From positions 930,001-994,000 of the forward strand of contig NZ_JAJEJT010000003.1 in NCBI RefSeq assembly GCF_021390645.1: DNA of 64,000 nt. The letters run 5' to 3'. Below are positions 35,162-44,784 of this stretch, one piece after another. Made by a program: the position numbers and the translations under genes. The notes beneath the pieces were generated by a model. The model had not been told where the DNA came from and ran no database searches. It was given only the letters and a program-made list of their open reading frames with translations. Within the stretch, counting starts at the first letter, position 1; every line of letters begins with the position of its first letter. Origin of the DNA: Paraburkholderia flagellata. Lineage in GTDB: Bacteria; Pseudomonadota; Gammaproteobacteria; Burkholderiales; Burkholderiaceae.

Positions 35162-35899
35162 ATGCCTGAACATACGGCACCCGCCTTCATCGGCGCGTGG
35201 CTCACGCGTTCGGATGTGCCCGCCATCGCCACGACTATTGGCGTCTATCTGCTCGCCTGCTGGATACACCAGCGCTGCGGGCGCAATCCCTTAGCAAATC
35301 CTGTCGCGATCGCGGTCCTGCTGCTCACCGGCCTGCTGAAGATAGCTGGCGTTCCTTACGAGGCCTACTTCGAGCACGCGCGCTTCATTCATTTTCTGCT
35401 CGGCCCGGCGATCGTGGCGCTCGCTGTTCCGCTCCATCGTCAACTGCATAAACTGCGCGAAGCGTTCGTTCCGCTAGTGTTCGGCCTGCTCGCCGGCAGT
35501 TGCGTGGCCGTCGTTTCAGCGGTGGCGATCGCCGTGCTGTTCGGCTGCCAGCCCGCAACGGTCGCCTCCCTCGCCCCCAAGTCGGTCACCGCCGCCATTG
35601 GCATGCTGATTTCCGCGAAAGTGGGCGGCATGCCCGCGCTGACCGCCGCCATCGTGATCGCCACTGGCATTTCGGGCGCCGTGATGGGGACCTTCGTCCT
35701 TGGCGTGCTCGGCGTACGACGCGACGACGCGCGCGGCTTCGCGATTGGCGTCGCGTCGCATGGCATCGGCACGGCGCGCGCGTTCCAGATCAGCGAGGAA
35801 GCGGGTGCGTTCGCCGGGCTCGGCATGGCGATGAACGGCACGATTTCCGCGCTCGTCTTGCCCTTCGTGCTTCCCTTGGTCATCGCGCACGTCACCTGA
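35162..35899 (+). CDS. LrgB/CidB-family membrane protein
   Basis: 245 residues, about seven membrane helices. Family motifs: VAIAVLLLTGLLKIAGVPYE, FIHFLLGPAIVALAVPLHRQ, LAPKSVTAAIGMLISAKVGG, GVLGVRRDDARGFAIGVASH, GIGTARAFQISEEAGAFAGL. GCGAGGAG ribosome site. Works with the LrgA-type protein encoded just upstream. Confidence 0.93.
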   Translation: MPEHTAPAFIGAWLTRSDVPAIATTIGVYLLACWIHQRCGRNPLANPVAIAVLLLTGLLKIAGVPYEAYFEHARFIHFLLGPAIVALAVPLHRQLHKLREAFVPLVFGLLAGSCVAVVSAVAIAVLFGCQPATVASLAPKSVTAAIGMLISAKVGGMPALTAAIVIATGISGAVMGTFVLGVLGVRRDDARGFAIGVASHGIGTARAFQISEEAGAFAGLGMAMNGTISALVLPFVLPLVIAHVT

Positions 35900-35967
35900 T
35901 GCGCAGAGTGCTACATTACGTTCCTGATCGCCCGGCGACGGGAAGCCATGCAAGGCACGGAGCGCGA

Positions 35968-36375
35968 ATGACCCCATCAGAACGTATTGACCATCTAATC
36001 GTGGAACTCACCGACTGGCGCCGCGAAACCTTCACCGCTATGCGCGAGGCCATTCTCGAAGCCGACCCGGCGATCGTCGAAGAATGGAAATACATGGGTA
36101 GCCCCGTGTGGTATCGGGACGGCATGATCGCAGTGGGCAATGCGCACAAAGGCAAGGTCAAGCTCACGTTCCTGTACGGCGCGAGCCTGCCCGACCCGAA
36201 CAAGCTCTTCAACGCCGGGCTCGACGGCAACGCGCGACGCGCCATCGACTATCTCGAGGGCGACAAGGTCGACAAGCGCGCGCTGAAGGCGCTTATTCGC
36301 GCGGCAATCGAATTCAACCAGGGCAAAGCGAAGAAAAAAGCGCCTGCGAAACCGCGCGCCAGTAAAACCGCCTGA
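35968..36375 (+). CDS. DUF1801-family protein
   Basis: 135 residues, soluble. RIDHLIVELTDWRRETFTAM, PAIVEEWKYMGSPVWYRDGM, KGKVKLTFLYGASLPDPNKL, LFNAGLDGNARRAIDYLEGD and a Lys/Ala-rich tail (KAKKKAPAKPRASKTA) are typical of the DUF1801 (YdhG/YjhX-like) family. Function unknown; the basic tail may bind nucleic acid. Ribosome site CACGGAGCG. Converges with the Rieske oxygenase gene 10 nt away. Confidence 0.85.
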   Translation: MTPSERIDHLIVELTDWRRETFTAMREAILEADPAIVEEWKYMGSPVWYRDGMIAVGNAHKGKVKLTFLYGASLPDPNKLFNAGLDGNARRAIDYLEGDKVDKRALKALIRAAIEFNQGKAKKKAPAKPRASKTA

Positions 36376-36385
36376 CGTGAGCGCC

Positions 36386-37489
36386 TCAGACTTCGCTAAC
36401 CTCGCGAATGGGAATCACGGTGCGCTCGCCGCATTCGCGCAGCAGGTCGCGCAATTCGTTGATGACGGGAAAAACTTCGTGATTCCAGTCGGCGCCCTGG
36501 TTGTCGTGCGCGGCCTGTTCGAGTTCCACGATGGTGCGGTCTTCCTTGAAGATGCGCTCCGTGAACCAGACCAGCAGCGGCCACGCCGCGTCTAGCAGAA
36601 ACGGCACGGCAGGCCGGCGCACAGAAAGGAGTCCGAAAGTCCGGTTCGTGCGCTGCTGCGCATCGAGCGGAACATAAACGATCCACAGGTCCATGAGGAG
36701 CGAGTCGTCGCTCGAGCGGATTTTGAGCGTTTGATACGGATATTCCGTGCGGATGGTCATCACGCTCTGATCGCTCGGGTCCGCGCGGTTCTTGCTCGCG
36801 CCGAAGACGAGCGCCTCGCCCGCGGGCTGCTTGCCCGCCATGCGCACGAACGTGTAATCCACTTCAATGGAAGTCTCGCCGCGCCGCCGGCCGAGCGAGC
36901 GTGCCCGCATCTGGCCCATCTGGCGGCGGTGGAGAAACTGGTGATTCATGTCCATCAGATTCTCGTGCATGAACGAGTAGTGGCACTTCACCTCCTGGCC
37001 GAAGCGGCGCGTCTTGTAGGCCTTGTCCGTTACCGAATCCAGCACGGGCAGCGGACAGTCTTCAGCGAGCGTGGCGTTGCCGGGAAAAACGAAGATCATG
37101 CCGTGCGCCTCGCGGCACGGATAGGCGCGCACGCCGTTGGGCAGGCGCTCGCGGCCGAGGTAGGGCACGTCCACGCATTGGCCCGAACAATCGTAGGTCC
37201 AGCCGTGGTAGCCGCAGCGAAGCGACTCGCCGTCCACCACGCCCGCATGCAGCGGCACCTGGCGGTGGGCACAGCGGTCTTCGAGCGCGTACGCCGTGCC
37301 TGACGCGGTGCGAAAGAGCACGATGGGCTCGCCGGCGAAATGCGTACCCAGCGTCTTGCCAGGCTTGAGTTCGCGCGACCAGGCGAGCGGATACCAGTGA
37401 TCGGGATGAATGGGTACTCGGCGCAGGTCGCGCGGTTCTTGCGAATGTGACTCGATCGTGTAGCCGTCAGGGAAAGGCATTGCGCGCAT
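36386..37489 (-). CDS. Rieske non-heme iron oxygenase, alpha subunit
   Basis: 367 residues from the ATG at 37489, behind AAGGAGC; the frame extends to 37588. Rieske [2Fe-2S] ligands C73-x-H75 and C92-x2-H95 (CAHRQVPLHAG...CGYHGW). Mononuclear iron site in HENLMDMNHQFLHRR: D180, H183, H187. These enzymes demethylate or hydroxylate aromatic or quaternary-amine substrates and need a reductase, which is not encoded nearby. A LysR gene and a nitrilase follow on the far side. Confidence 0.93.
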   Translation of the reverse strand: MRAMPFPDGYTIESHSQEPRDLRRVPIHPDHWYPLAWSRELKPGKTLGTHFAGEPIVLFRTASGTAYALEDRCAHRQVPLHAGVVDGESLRCGYHGWTYDCSGQCVDVPYLGRERLPNGVRAYPCREAHGMIFVFPGNATLAEDCPLPVLDSVTDKAYKTRRFGQEVKCHYSFMHENLMDMNHQFLHRRQMGQMRARSLGRRRGETSIEVDYTFVRMAGKQPAGEALVFGASKNRADPSDQSVMTIRTEYPYQTLKIRSSDDSLLMDLWIVYVPLDAQQRTNRTFGLLSVRRPAVPFLLDAAWPLLVWFTERIFKEDRTIVELEQAAHDNQGADWNHEVFPVINELRDLLRECGERTVIPIREVSEV

Positions 37490-37518
37490 GCGGAGAAGCT
37501 CCTTGTGGAGTCCGTCGA

Positions 37519-37548
37519 TATCGTCGTTATCGCTGCTATCGTCGTTAT
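37519..37548. repeat. 12-bp direct repeat upstream of Rieske gene
   Basis: TATCGTCGTTAT occurs at 37519-37530 and 37537-37548 with an 18-bp period, just upstream of the Rieske start. Could be a regulator site, or simple-sequence slippage inside the longer upstream frame. Confidence 0.45.
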
Positions 37549-37622
37549 GGGAAATCAATGGTTGGGCGCAAATCTCGTGCCCGATCATTCAACGCGAATG
37601 CCGCCTGGGTGTCGATCAGTGT

Positions 37623-38540
37623 TTAGCCGGTGTTTTTTGTCGGAAAGCACGCGATGATGGCGGCTTGAACCTTGACGATGGCGGCGTCGCGCAGCGAACT
37701 GTTGCGCCATCCGAGTTCCACCGGATAGCACGGCAGATCGATCGGACACGCAAGCAGTTTCAGTCCGGCCACGCGCGCGATCGCCTCGGCCGCGTGGCGC
37801 GGAATCGTGGCGACGCTGCGCGTGCCCTTGAGCAGGAAGGGCAACGCGGCGAAATGCGTCGTAGAGGCCACCACATTGCGCTTCAGGCCGCGCGCGGCGA
37901 GGCCCTCATCGACGATCCCTACCACGCCGCCGGACGACACCAGGATGTGCCCTCTCGACACGTAGTCGCCAAGCGTCAAGCGCCGCGGCGTGCGCGGCGC
38001 GTCGTCCACGAGGCACGCATAGCTGCCCTCGCCGAGCACCCGGTGGCTCAGCCCGCGCGAAGCGAAGCCGCCCGCGGCGACCGCGAGATCCATCTCCTGA
38101 TTCGCGAGCGCGTCGGCGACGATCTGGCTGTGCGTCTGGCGAAAGATGATGCGCAGGCCTGGCGCGCTCGCTTCCAGCGTTTCGATGATGCGCCTGCCGA
38201 TGGCCACCTCGAAGTCGTCGGAGAGCCCGATCGAGACCGCGCGTCCATGAAACGTGGTCGCGTCGGGCGAGGCAATCGCGAGGCTATGGCGGCAACGGTC
38301 GAGCGCTTCACTGATCACGGGCTTGAGCTCCTGCGCGCGCGAGGTCGGCGCGAGCCCGCGCCCGGTACGCACAAAGAGCGTGTCCGCATAGAGCGCGCGC
38401 AGACGCCTGAGCGCCGCGCTCACGGCGGACTGCGTCATGTCGAGGCGAATCGCGGCGCGGCTCGCCCCGCCCTCCTCGAACAGCGCCTCGAATATTTTCA
38501 GCAGATTCAGGTCCACGCCTGCGATATCAAACTGGTTCAT
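37623..38540 (-). CDS. LysR-family regulator, NodD/NahR-like
   Basis: 305 residues from ATG 38540. The N-terminus [60 protein letters not shown] belongs to the NahR/NodD/LinR subgroup. Effector domain about 90-300. Divergent from the nitrilase gene by 83 nt with TATCGATA (38550-38557) between, and upstream of the Rieske gene on the same strand; likely controls one or both. Confidence 0.92.
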   Translation of the reverse strand: MNQFDIAGVDLNLLKIFEALFEEGGASRAAIRLDMTQSAVSAALRRLRALYADTLFVRTGRGLAPTSRAQELKPVISEALDRCRHSLAIASPDATTFHGRAVSIGLSDDFEVAIGRRIIETLEASAPGLRIIFRQTHSQIVADALANQEMDLAVAAGGFASRGLSHRVLGEGSYACLVDDAPRTPRRLTLGDYVSRGHILVSSGGVVGIVDEGLAARGLKRNVVASTTHFAALPFLLKGTRSVATIPRHAAEAIARVAGLKLLACPIDLPCYPVELGWRNSSLRDAAIVKVQAAIIACFPTKNTG

Positions 38541-38623
38541 ATCACTTAGTATCGATATACGTTCTCGCGATTTTATCGCCGTGGAAAGATGTGAGCTGTC
38601 CACACCCCTGGGAGCACGCCATC

Positions 38624-39550
38624 ATGGCCAAGTCGAAAGTCGCCGCGCTGCAGATCGGTTCGTCCGCCGCCGGCAAAGCGCACACGCTGGAACAGATTCT
38701 CTCCTTCGAAGCGCAGATCCGCGCCTCGGGCGCGAAGCTCGTGGTCATGCCCGAGGCGTTGCTCGGCGGTTACCCGAAAGGAGAAATATTCGGCACGCGC
38801 CTGGGCTACCGCCTGCCCGAAGGCCGCGAAGCATTCGCGCGCTACTACGAGAACGCGATCGACGTGCCGGGCGCGGAAACCGAAGTACTCGCCGAGCTTT
38901 CGACGCGTTGCGGCGCGTCGCTCGTGATCGGCGTGATCGAGCGCGATGGCAGCACGCTCTTTTGCACCGCGCTCTTCTTCAATCCGGGCGAGGGGCTCGT
39001 GGCGAAGCACCGCAAGCTCATGCCCACCGGCACCGAACGGCTCATCTGGGGGCAAGGCGACGGCTCGACGCTGCCCACCGTACGCACGGAATCCGGCGTA
39101 GCGGGCGCCGCGATCTGCTGGGAAAACCACATGCCGCTGTTGCGCACGGCGATGTACGCGAAGGGCGTGCAGATCTGGTGCGCGCCCACCGTGGACGAGC
39201 GCGACATCTGGCAGTGCTCCATGCGCCACATTGCGCACGAAGGGCGCTGCTTCGTGATCAGCGCGTGCCAGGTGCAGCCCTCGCCCGCGGCGCTCGGCGT
39301 CGAGGTGCCGGGCTGGGACGAGAACCGGCCGCTCATCAATGGCGGCAGCTTGATCGTCGGGCCGCTTGGCGACGTGCTGGCCGGACCGTTGCGCGGTGAA
39401 ACCGGGCTCGTCGTCGCGGAGATCGACACCGATGAACTCACTCGCGCCCGCTACGATTTCGACGTGGTGGGGCACTATGCGCGGCCCGACGTGTTCTCGC
39501 TTTCGGTCGATGAGCGGCGCAAGCGATCGGTATCGTTCATCGTCGAATAA
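38624..39550 (+). CDS. aliphatic-type nitrilase
   Basis: 308 residues; ATG 38624 is used because [12 protein letters not shown] opens the fold (a start at 38591 is open). Catalytic triad E44 ([14 protein letters not shown]), K131 ([14 protein letters not shown]) and C165 ([10 protein letters not shown]). CWENxMPLLR, with [20 protein letters not shown] and [13 protein letters not shown], is typical of true nitrilases rather than amidases. Converts an organic nitrile to its acid and ammonia. Regulated probably by the divergent LysR gene. Confidence 0.93.
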   Translation: MAKSKVAALQIGSSAAGKAHTLEQILSFEAQIRASGAKLVVMPEALLGGYPKGEIFGTRLGYRLPEGREAFARYYENAIDVPGAETEVLAELSTRCGASLVIGVIERDGSTLFCTALFFNPGEGLVAKHRKLMPTGTERLIWGQGDGSTLPTVRTESGVAGAAICWENHMPLLRTAMYAKGVQIWCAPTVDERDIWQCSMRHIAHEGRCFVISACQVQPSPAALGVEVPGWDENRPLINGGSLIVGPLGDVLAGPLRGETGLVVAEIDTDELTRARYDFDVVGHYARPDVFSLSVDERRKRSVSFIVE

Positions 39551-39562
39551 AACCTCGCGGCG

Positions 39563-41011
39563 TTACGCCGAATAAAGCCCTTCCGGCCCGTTGCGCAGCG
39601 TGCGCGCCAGCAGTTCCAGCCCCTCGCGCAGCGCCTCGTGGCTGCGCGCGCCGCCCAGGCTCAAGCGCACCGCGTGCGGCGCCGATCCGCGCCCGATCAC
39701 GAAGCTGTCCGCCGTTTTCGCGAGCACGCCGGCCTGACGCAGCGCCGCCGAGAATTCGGCGGCGCGCCAGGGCTCGGCGAGCGGCAGCCAGAGATGCGGG
39801 CTTGCCGGATCGGTGCGATACGTCCAGTCCGCCAGCACCTCGGCGGCGATCGCGTGACGCGCGTCCACCTGCTCGCGCTGCTGCGCGACGAGGCGATCGA
39901 TCTCGCCATCCACGATCCAGCGCGCCGCAATTTCCGCGGAGAGCGGCGACGTCATCCAGCAATCGCTGCGTATTACCGCGAGGATCTTGCCGACCCAGTC
40001 CTGCGGCGCCTGCACGTAGCCAATGCGCAAGCCCGGCGCGACCGCCTTCGAAAGACTGCTGATGACGATGCCATGCTCGGGCAGACGCGCCGCGAGCGGT
40101 GTGGGCGGCGCACTGAGCAAGGCGGCGGGCACGAGATCCTCGATCACGACGAGATGATGTCGCACGGCGATCTCGGCGATCATCGCGCGGCGCGCTTCGG
40201 AAAGTGTTGCCGTGGTCGGGTTGTGCAGCGTCGGCACACAAAAGAGCGCGCGCGGCGCGAGCAGGCCGCACGCGCGCTCGAGCGCGGCGGGCACGATGCC
40301 TTCCTCGTCGATTTCGATGCCGACGAGATTCAGCCGTAACTGCCGTGCGAGCGCGACGATGCCGGGATAGCTCAACGCTTCGGCGAAAATCGTGTCGCCT
40401 GGACGCAGCACCGCGCGCAGCACACAGGCAAGACCGTGCTGCGCGCCCTGCGTGACCAGCACGCGCTCGGCGGCCACCGTGCAGCCCATGCGCGCGAGCC
40501 AGCGCGCACCCGCCTCGCGGTGCGAGCGGCGGCCGCCTTCGGGCTGATATAGCAGCAGTTCGCCCGCCAGCCGCTCGTCGGCGGCCAGTTCGCGCAAGGT
40601 CTGTGTCAGCAGGAAGGCTTCGTCGGTCGGCATCGGCACGTTCTGGCCGAGATCGATCAGGCGTCCCGGTGCATAGACGCCCGGCGCACCCGCGGTGATC
40701 GCCGCAGCCCGCTCGCTCGACTCGGGCGCGGGTCGCGTGCGGTCCTGCATGCGCGCGCCGTCTGCGTCGGGCTCGGCCACATAGGTGCCGTCGCCCACAC
40801 GCGCCACCACCAGGCCGCCGCGCTCCAGTTCCGCATACGCGCGGCTCACCGTGCCGGTCGTGACGTTGAGCTTCTTCGCGAGCAGCCGGTGCGCGGGCAG
40901 CTTTTCTCCGGGCAGCATCTGCCCGCCGTGAATGGCCTGCGCATAGGCCTGGGCGATCGCCCGGTACTTGGGTTCGCTGCTGCGTGAGAGCGTGGGCATC
41001 CAGCCGTTCAT
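39563..41011 (-). CDS. MocR-type regulator (GntR HTH plus aminotransferase domain)
   Basis: 482 residues from ATG 41011; an in-frame start at 41035 is possible. GntR HTH at about 8-78 (YRAIAQAYAQAIHGGQMLPG, LPAHRLLAKKLNVTTGTVSR), linker, then aminotransferase domain with LLYQPEGGRRSHREAGARWL, TQGAQHGLACVLRAVLRPGD, PTLHNPTTATLS, and the PLP-lysine region ISSLSKAVAPGLRIGYVQAP. Divergent from the enolase-superfamily gene and the likely regulator of that cassette. Converges with the nitrilase gene, 12 nt apart. Confidence 0.92.
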   Translation of the reverse strand: MNGWMPTLSRSSEPKYRAIAQAYAQAIHGGQMLPGEKLPAHRLLAKKLNVTTGTVSRAYAELERGGLVVARVGDGTYVAEPDADGARMQDRTRPAPESSERAAAITAGAPGVYAPGRLIDLGQNVPMPTDEAFLLTQTLRELAADERLAGELLLYQPEGGRRSHREAGARWLARMGCTVAAERVLVTQGAQHGLACVLRAVLRPGDTIFAEALSYPGIVALARQLRLNLVGIEIDEEGIVPAALERACGLLAPRALFCVPTLHNPTTATLSEARRAMIAEIAVRHHLVVIEDLVPAALLSAPPTPLAARLPEHGIVISSLSKAVAPGLRIGYVQAPQDWVGKILAVIRSDCWMTSPLSAEIAARWIVDGEIDRLVAQQREQVDARHAIAAEVLADWTYRTDPASPHLWLPLAEPWRAAEFSAALRQAGVLAKTADSFVIGRGSAPHAVRLSLGGARSHEALREGLELLARTLRNGPEGLYSA

Positions 41012-41084
41012 GGTTTTCCCGAAGGAGAAAAGCACGCCGCGGCACGGCGCGGCGGCTGCGTCATTATCGCGCCCAATTCGCGGA

Positions 41085-41120
41085 AATGAAGGCTGTCATT
41101 TACTTCAATTGACTTCATTG
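41085..41120. promoter_or_regulatory. tandem direct repeats, candidate MocR operator
   Basis: ACTTCAATTG (41102-41111) is followed directly by ACTTCATTG (41112-41120). AATGAAG at 41085-41091 is the inverted copy of CTTCATT (41113-41119). Lies in the 250-nt gap between the MocR and enolase genes, 74 bp upstream of the MocR start at the nearest point. Tandem head-to-tail sites are usual for MocR factors. Confidence 0.45.
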
Positions 41121-41261
41121 AGTGCGTGAAATTGACCCTCTAGGATGCCGTAACGCCTGACAAGGCCAAGGAGACAATCGCCCGCCCACGGCGTGCAGCA
41201 TGCGTACCTTCATACGTAAGTTACGCAATGTTGCGCCCTTCCCGGCGGCGCGCCACGCGCC

Positions 41262-42401
41262 ATGACGAACCGCATCGCCCGCATCACCGTGAGCCAGCAC
41301 CGGCTGCCGCTCGACCCGCCGTTCCCCGCCTCGTGGGACAGCCGCCCGCGGCACGCCTTCCCGGCGACGATTGTGCGCGTGGAAGACGACGAAGGCCGCG
41401 TGGGCATCGGCTCCGGCGACGCCATGTACGGGTTCGACGACTACCGCGACCTTTTCATCGGCGCAGACCCGCTCGATCTGGCGCGGCACTCCGCAGTGCT
41501 CGACAACCTCAGCTTCCACGCAGGCCGCCTTTGGCCGCTCGACGTCGCGCTTTGGGACCTCGCCGGCAAAATTCGCGGCGAGCCTTGCTGGCAAATGGCC
41601 GGCGGCCGTTCGAGGCGGGTGCGCGCGTATGCGTCTTCAGGCGTGCATCGCACGCTCGAAGGCATGGCGCAGTGGGCCGAGCATGCCGTCGCGCGCGGCT
41701 TCCCGGCGCTCAAGGTGCGCTTTGGCCGACCGACTTTGGCCGACGATCTCGCCGCGCTCGCGGCCGTGCGCGAAGCCGCGGGCGACGCCATCGAACTCAT
41801 GGTCGATTGCAACCAGGGCTGGCGCATGCCCTGGGACACCCAGGCGCCGTGGCGCGCCGACGAAGCACTCGCCGTGATCCGGCAAATCGAAAAGTATCGC
41901 GTGTACTGGGTCGAAGAACCGCTGCATCGCGGCGACTACGCCGGCCACGCGCAGTTGCGCAAGCAAGTGGAAGGACTCGGCATCCGTATCGCAGGCGGCG
42001 AGATGACGCGCGACGCGCACGAATTCGCGGCGCTCCTCGCGCACGACTGTCTCGATGTCTATCAGCCTGATGTCGTCTGCACGCTTGGCATGGAAGGCGC
42101 GCGACGGCTCGCGGCGCAAATCGAAGCGCACGGCAAGGTGTTCACGCCGCATACGTGGGGCAACGGCATTGGCCTCGCGGCGAACCTGCATGTCGTGGCG
42201 GGCGCCGCGCAAGCGCCGTTCGTCGAGTTTCCGTACGACCCGCCCGAATGGACGCCTGCGCGGCGCGACTTCCCAATCAAGCACGTGATCGACATCGACG
42301 CGAATGGCTGGATCGAGCTCAGCGATGCGCCGGGCCTTGGCATCGAACTCGACGAAGCCATGCTCGCCGCCACACGCGCACACGACAGCCGTTACGACTG
42401 A
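41262..42401 (+). CDS. enolase-superfamily enzyme (mandelate racemase/muconate lactonizing group)
   Basis: 379 residues. N-terminal capping domain about 1-120, barrel after. Catalytic K151 in the KxR motif (ALKVRFGRP); Mg ligands D182 (VDCNQGW), E218 or E219 (VEEP) and E247 (IAGGEM); H297 in FTPHTWGNG as the opposite general base. The layout fits acid-sugar dehydratases or racemases of the MR subgroup; substrate unknown. Next to a betaine-type binding protein and a porin, so the substrate may enter through these. Confidence 0.93.
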   Translation: MTNRIARITVSQHRLPLDPPFPASWDSRPRHAFPATIVRVEDDEGRVGIGSGDAMYGFDDYRDLFIGADPLDLARHSAVLDNLSFHAGRLWPLDVALWDLAGKIRGEPCWQMAGGRSRRVRAYASSGVHRTLEGMAQWAEHAVARGFPALKVRFGRPTLADDLAALAAVREAAGDAIELMVDCNQGWRMPWDTQAPWRADEALAVIRQIEKYRVYWVEEPLHRGDYAGHAQLRKQVEGLGIRIAGGEMTRDAHEFAALLAHDCLDVYQPDVVCTLGMEGARRLAAQIEAHGKVFTPHTWGNGIGLAANLHVVAGAAQAPFVEFPYDPPEWTPARRDFPIKHVIDIDANGWIELSDAPGLGIELDEAMLAATRAHDSRYD

Positions 42402-42410
42402 AGCATGACG

Positions 42411-42438
42411 GGGCATGGCACCGGCGAGGTGCCAGCCC
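42411..42438 (+). terminator. hairpin between enolase and binding-protein genes
   Basis: TGGCACC (42416-42422) GGCGA GGTGCCA (42428-42434), extended by GGGC/GCCC with one bulged A. No T tract follows. Could attenuate read-through or stabilise the downstream message. Confidence 0.5.
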
Positions 42439-42483
42439 ATATATGAAGCATTCCAAAACATTTCAATAAAACGGAGACACGCA

Positions 42484-43524
42484 ATGAAAAGCTTGACGTC
42501 CCTCTTACGCGCGGCCTGCCTCGCGGCGCCGCTCGCGCTCGCCGCCCTGCCTGCGCACGCCGCCGGCACCTGGTGCAGCAGCGGCAAGCCCGTGCGCTTC
42601 GCGGGCATCACGTGGGAAAGCGGCAACTTCACGAGCGAAGTGCTGCGCTACATCCTCAAGAACGGCTATAGCTGCCAGACCGACACCGTTCCCGGCAGCA
42701 CCGCGGCGACCGAAACGGCGCTCTCGCGCAACGATCTGCAGGTCTGGGCCGAGCAGTGGACGGGCCGTTCGGAGATCATCGCGGGCGCGGTCAAGGCGGG
42801 CTCGGTCAAGCTCGTGGGCGACACGCTGCCGGGCGGCACGAAGGAAGGCTGGTACGTGCCCGACTATGTGGTGCACGGCGACGCGCAGCGCGGCATCAAG
42901 GCGAGCGCGCCCGACCTTCAATCCGTGAGCGATCTGCCCAAATACAAGGGCCTTTTCGTGGACGACGAGGAACCCGATCGCGGCCGCTTCCTCAACTGCC
43001 CCTCGGGCTGGGACTGCGAGCGCGTGAATACGCGCTTGCTCAAGCTGCTCAAGCTCGACGACACCTACACGAACTTCCGCCCCGGCACGGGCGCGGCGCT
43101 CGACGCGGCCATCTCCTCGGCCTACGCGCGCGGCAAGCCGATTCTCACCTACTACTGGGAGCCGGCCGCGCTGATGGCGAAGTACAAGTTCGTTCAGCTC
43201 AAAATGCCGCCATTCAACGAAGCGTGCTGGAAGACGCTGCGCGACGCCAACAGCGCGCAGCAATGCGCCTCGTCGTATCTGGTGTCGCAGCTGAAGATCG
43301 GCGTTTCGACACCGTTCTATCAGGCTGAGCCCGACGTGATGGCCTTCTTCTCGAAGGTGAGCTTGCCCATCGACTTCCTGAACACGACGATCCTCGACAT
43401 GACCGAGCATAAGGTCGATGCACAGGACGAAGCGCTCAAGTTCCTCAAGCAGCACCCTGAGATGTGGAAGACCTGGGTGCCTGCAGATGTAGCGGCAAAG
43501 GTGCAGAAGTCGCTCGGCGCGTAA
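42484..43524 (+). CDS. periplasmic glycine-betaine/choline-type binding protein (OpuAC)
   Basis: 346 residues. Signal peptide ending AHAAG near residue 24. OpuAC/ProX-type fold: PVRFAGITWESGNFTSEVLR, YILKNGYSCQTDTVPGSTAA, LQVWAEQWTGRSEIIAGAVK, GWYVPDYVVHGDAQRGIKAS, ILTYYWEPAALMAKYKFVQL, EACWKTLRDANSAQQC. Several aromatic residues (Trp/Tyr) fit a quaternary-amine pocket. No permease or ATPase genes are near, so it must use an unlinked ABC unit or have another role. Confidence 0.88.
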   Translation: MKSLTSLLRAACLAAPLALAALPAHAAGTWCSSGKPVRFAGITWESGNFTSEVLRYILKNGYSCQTDTVPGSTAATETALSRNDLQVWAEQWTGRSEIIAGAVKAGSVKLVGDTLPGGTKEGWYVPDYVVHGDAQRGIKASAPDLQSVSDLPKYKGLFVDDEEPDRGRFLNCPSGWDCERVNTRLLKLLKLDDTYTNFRPGTGAALDAAISSAYARGKPILTYYWEPAALMAKYKFVQLKMPPFNEACWKTLRDANSAQQCASSYLVSQLKIGVSTPFYQAEPDVMAFFSKVSLPIDFLNTTILDMTEHKVDAQDEALKFLKQHPEMWKTWVPADVAAKVQKSLGA

Positions 43525-43578
43525 GTCCAATGCGCTGCATCAGATAAACGATATCAACCGGATACCGGTCAGAAGACG

Positions 43579-43599
43579 GCAGCCGCGCAACGCGGCTGC
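43579..43599 (+). promoter_or_regulatory. stable hairpin in porin leader
   Basis: Perfect 9-bp stem GCAGCCGCG (43579-43587), loop CAA, CGCGGCTGC (43591-43599), ending 17 nt before the porin ATG and just upstream of its AAGGATAC ribosome site. It may terminate transcription from the binding-protein gene or control porin mRNA stability or translation. Confidence 0.5.
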
Positions 43600-43616
43600 A
43601 TGATAAGGATACTTAA

Positions 43617-44753
43617 ATGAAGAAGAAGATTCTCGCGGCGCTGCCGCTGGCGCTCGCCGCAGCCGGCGCGCACGCGCAAAGCAGCGTGACGCTGTACGGC
43701 CTCATCGACCTTGGCGTGGACTATGCCAGCAATGTGGCGAACGGGGCGAACGGGCAACTCGTGCCGGGCACTGGCAGCAAGCTCGTTCAGATGCAAAGCG
43801 GCGTGCCCGCTGGCAGCCGCTGGGGTCTGCGCGGCTCCGAAGACCTGGGCGGCGGCTACTCCGCGATCTTCCGGCTCGAAAGCGGCTTCAATGCCGCGAC
43901 GGGAGGACTCGGCGGCGGTCTCGCGTTTTCGCGTAACGCTTATGTCGGCTTCAAGTCGGATCAATACGGCCAGGTCACCTTCGGCAAGCAATGGGACGCC
44001 ACCGTCGATCTGATCGAACCGTATTCGCTCAACGGCAACTACGGCGGCTGGTATTTCGCACACCCGAACGACATGGACAACCTCGACAACGGGTTCCCTG
44101 TCAACAACGCCGTGAAATACGTGAGCCCCGTGCTCGCCGGCTTCCAGTTCGAAGGCCACTACTCGTTTGGCGGCCAGGCGGGCCAGTTCTCGAACAACGC
44201 CTCGTATAGCGCGGCGGCGGCCTACACGCTCGGCTCGTTCAGCGCGGGCGTTGGCTACCTGCGCGTGAACGATCCGATCACGGCGGTTGCCGGTTATGGC
44301 AGCGGCGGCAGCTTCGTCAACTCGGTGTTCGGCGACGCGCTCGCTAACGCGCGCTACCAGGGCATCCTCTCGGCCGGCGCGTCGTATGTGATCGGCAGCC
44401 TCAAGCTGATGACGAACTACTCGAACGTGGACTTCTCTTCGGCCACCGGCAGCGGCGACCTGCACTTCCAGAACTTCGAAGTGGCCGGCACCTATGCGGT
44501 CACACCCGCCTTCACGGTGGGCGCGGGCTACACCTATACGGTGGGCCAGGACCACGCCACCGACAGCTCGCCGAAGTATCACCAGGTCAACCTGATCGGC
44601 CAGTACTCGCTGTCCAAGCGCACGTCGGTCTATGCGATGGGCGTGTACCAGCACGCGGCTGGCGCGGCAGAAAACGCGCAGATCACGGGATTCAACCCCT
44701 CGGGCACCGACAACCAGGCCGTTGCCCGCGTGGGTATCACGCACGCGTTCTAA
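43617..44753 (+). CDS. Gram-negative trimeric porin
   Basis: 378 residues. Signal peptide ending AHAQ (residue 20), SSVTLYGLIDLGVDYASNVA, SRWGLRGSEDLGGGYSAIFR, AFSRNAYVGFKSDQYGQVTF, GKQWDATVDL, and C-terminal ...GITHAF. Canonical Burkholderia OpcP/Omp38-like channel. Follows the binding protein and hairpin; likely the outer-membrane entry for the same substrate. Confidence 0.95.
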   Translation: MKKKILAALPLALAAAGAHAQSSVTLYGLIDLGVDYASNVANGANGQLVPGTGSKLVQMQSGVPAGSRWGLRGSEDLGGGYSAIFRLESGFNAATGGLGGGLAFSRNAYVGFKSDQYGQVTFGKQWDATVDLIEPYSLNGNYGGWYFAHPNDMDNLDNGFPVNNAVKYVSPVLAGFQFEGHYSFGGQAGQFSNNASYSAAAAYTLGSFSAGVGYLRVNDPITAVAGYGSGGSFVNSVFGDALANARYQGILSAGASYVIGSLKLMTNYSNVDFSSATGSGDLHFQNFEVAGTYAVTPAFTVGAGYTYTVGQDHATDSSPKYHQVNLIGQYSLSKRTSVYAMGVYQHAAGAAENAQITGFNPSGTDNQAVARVGITHAF

Positions 44754-44784
44754 CAGTTTTATCGTAGTCCTTATCACTGAAAAC

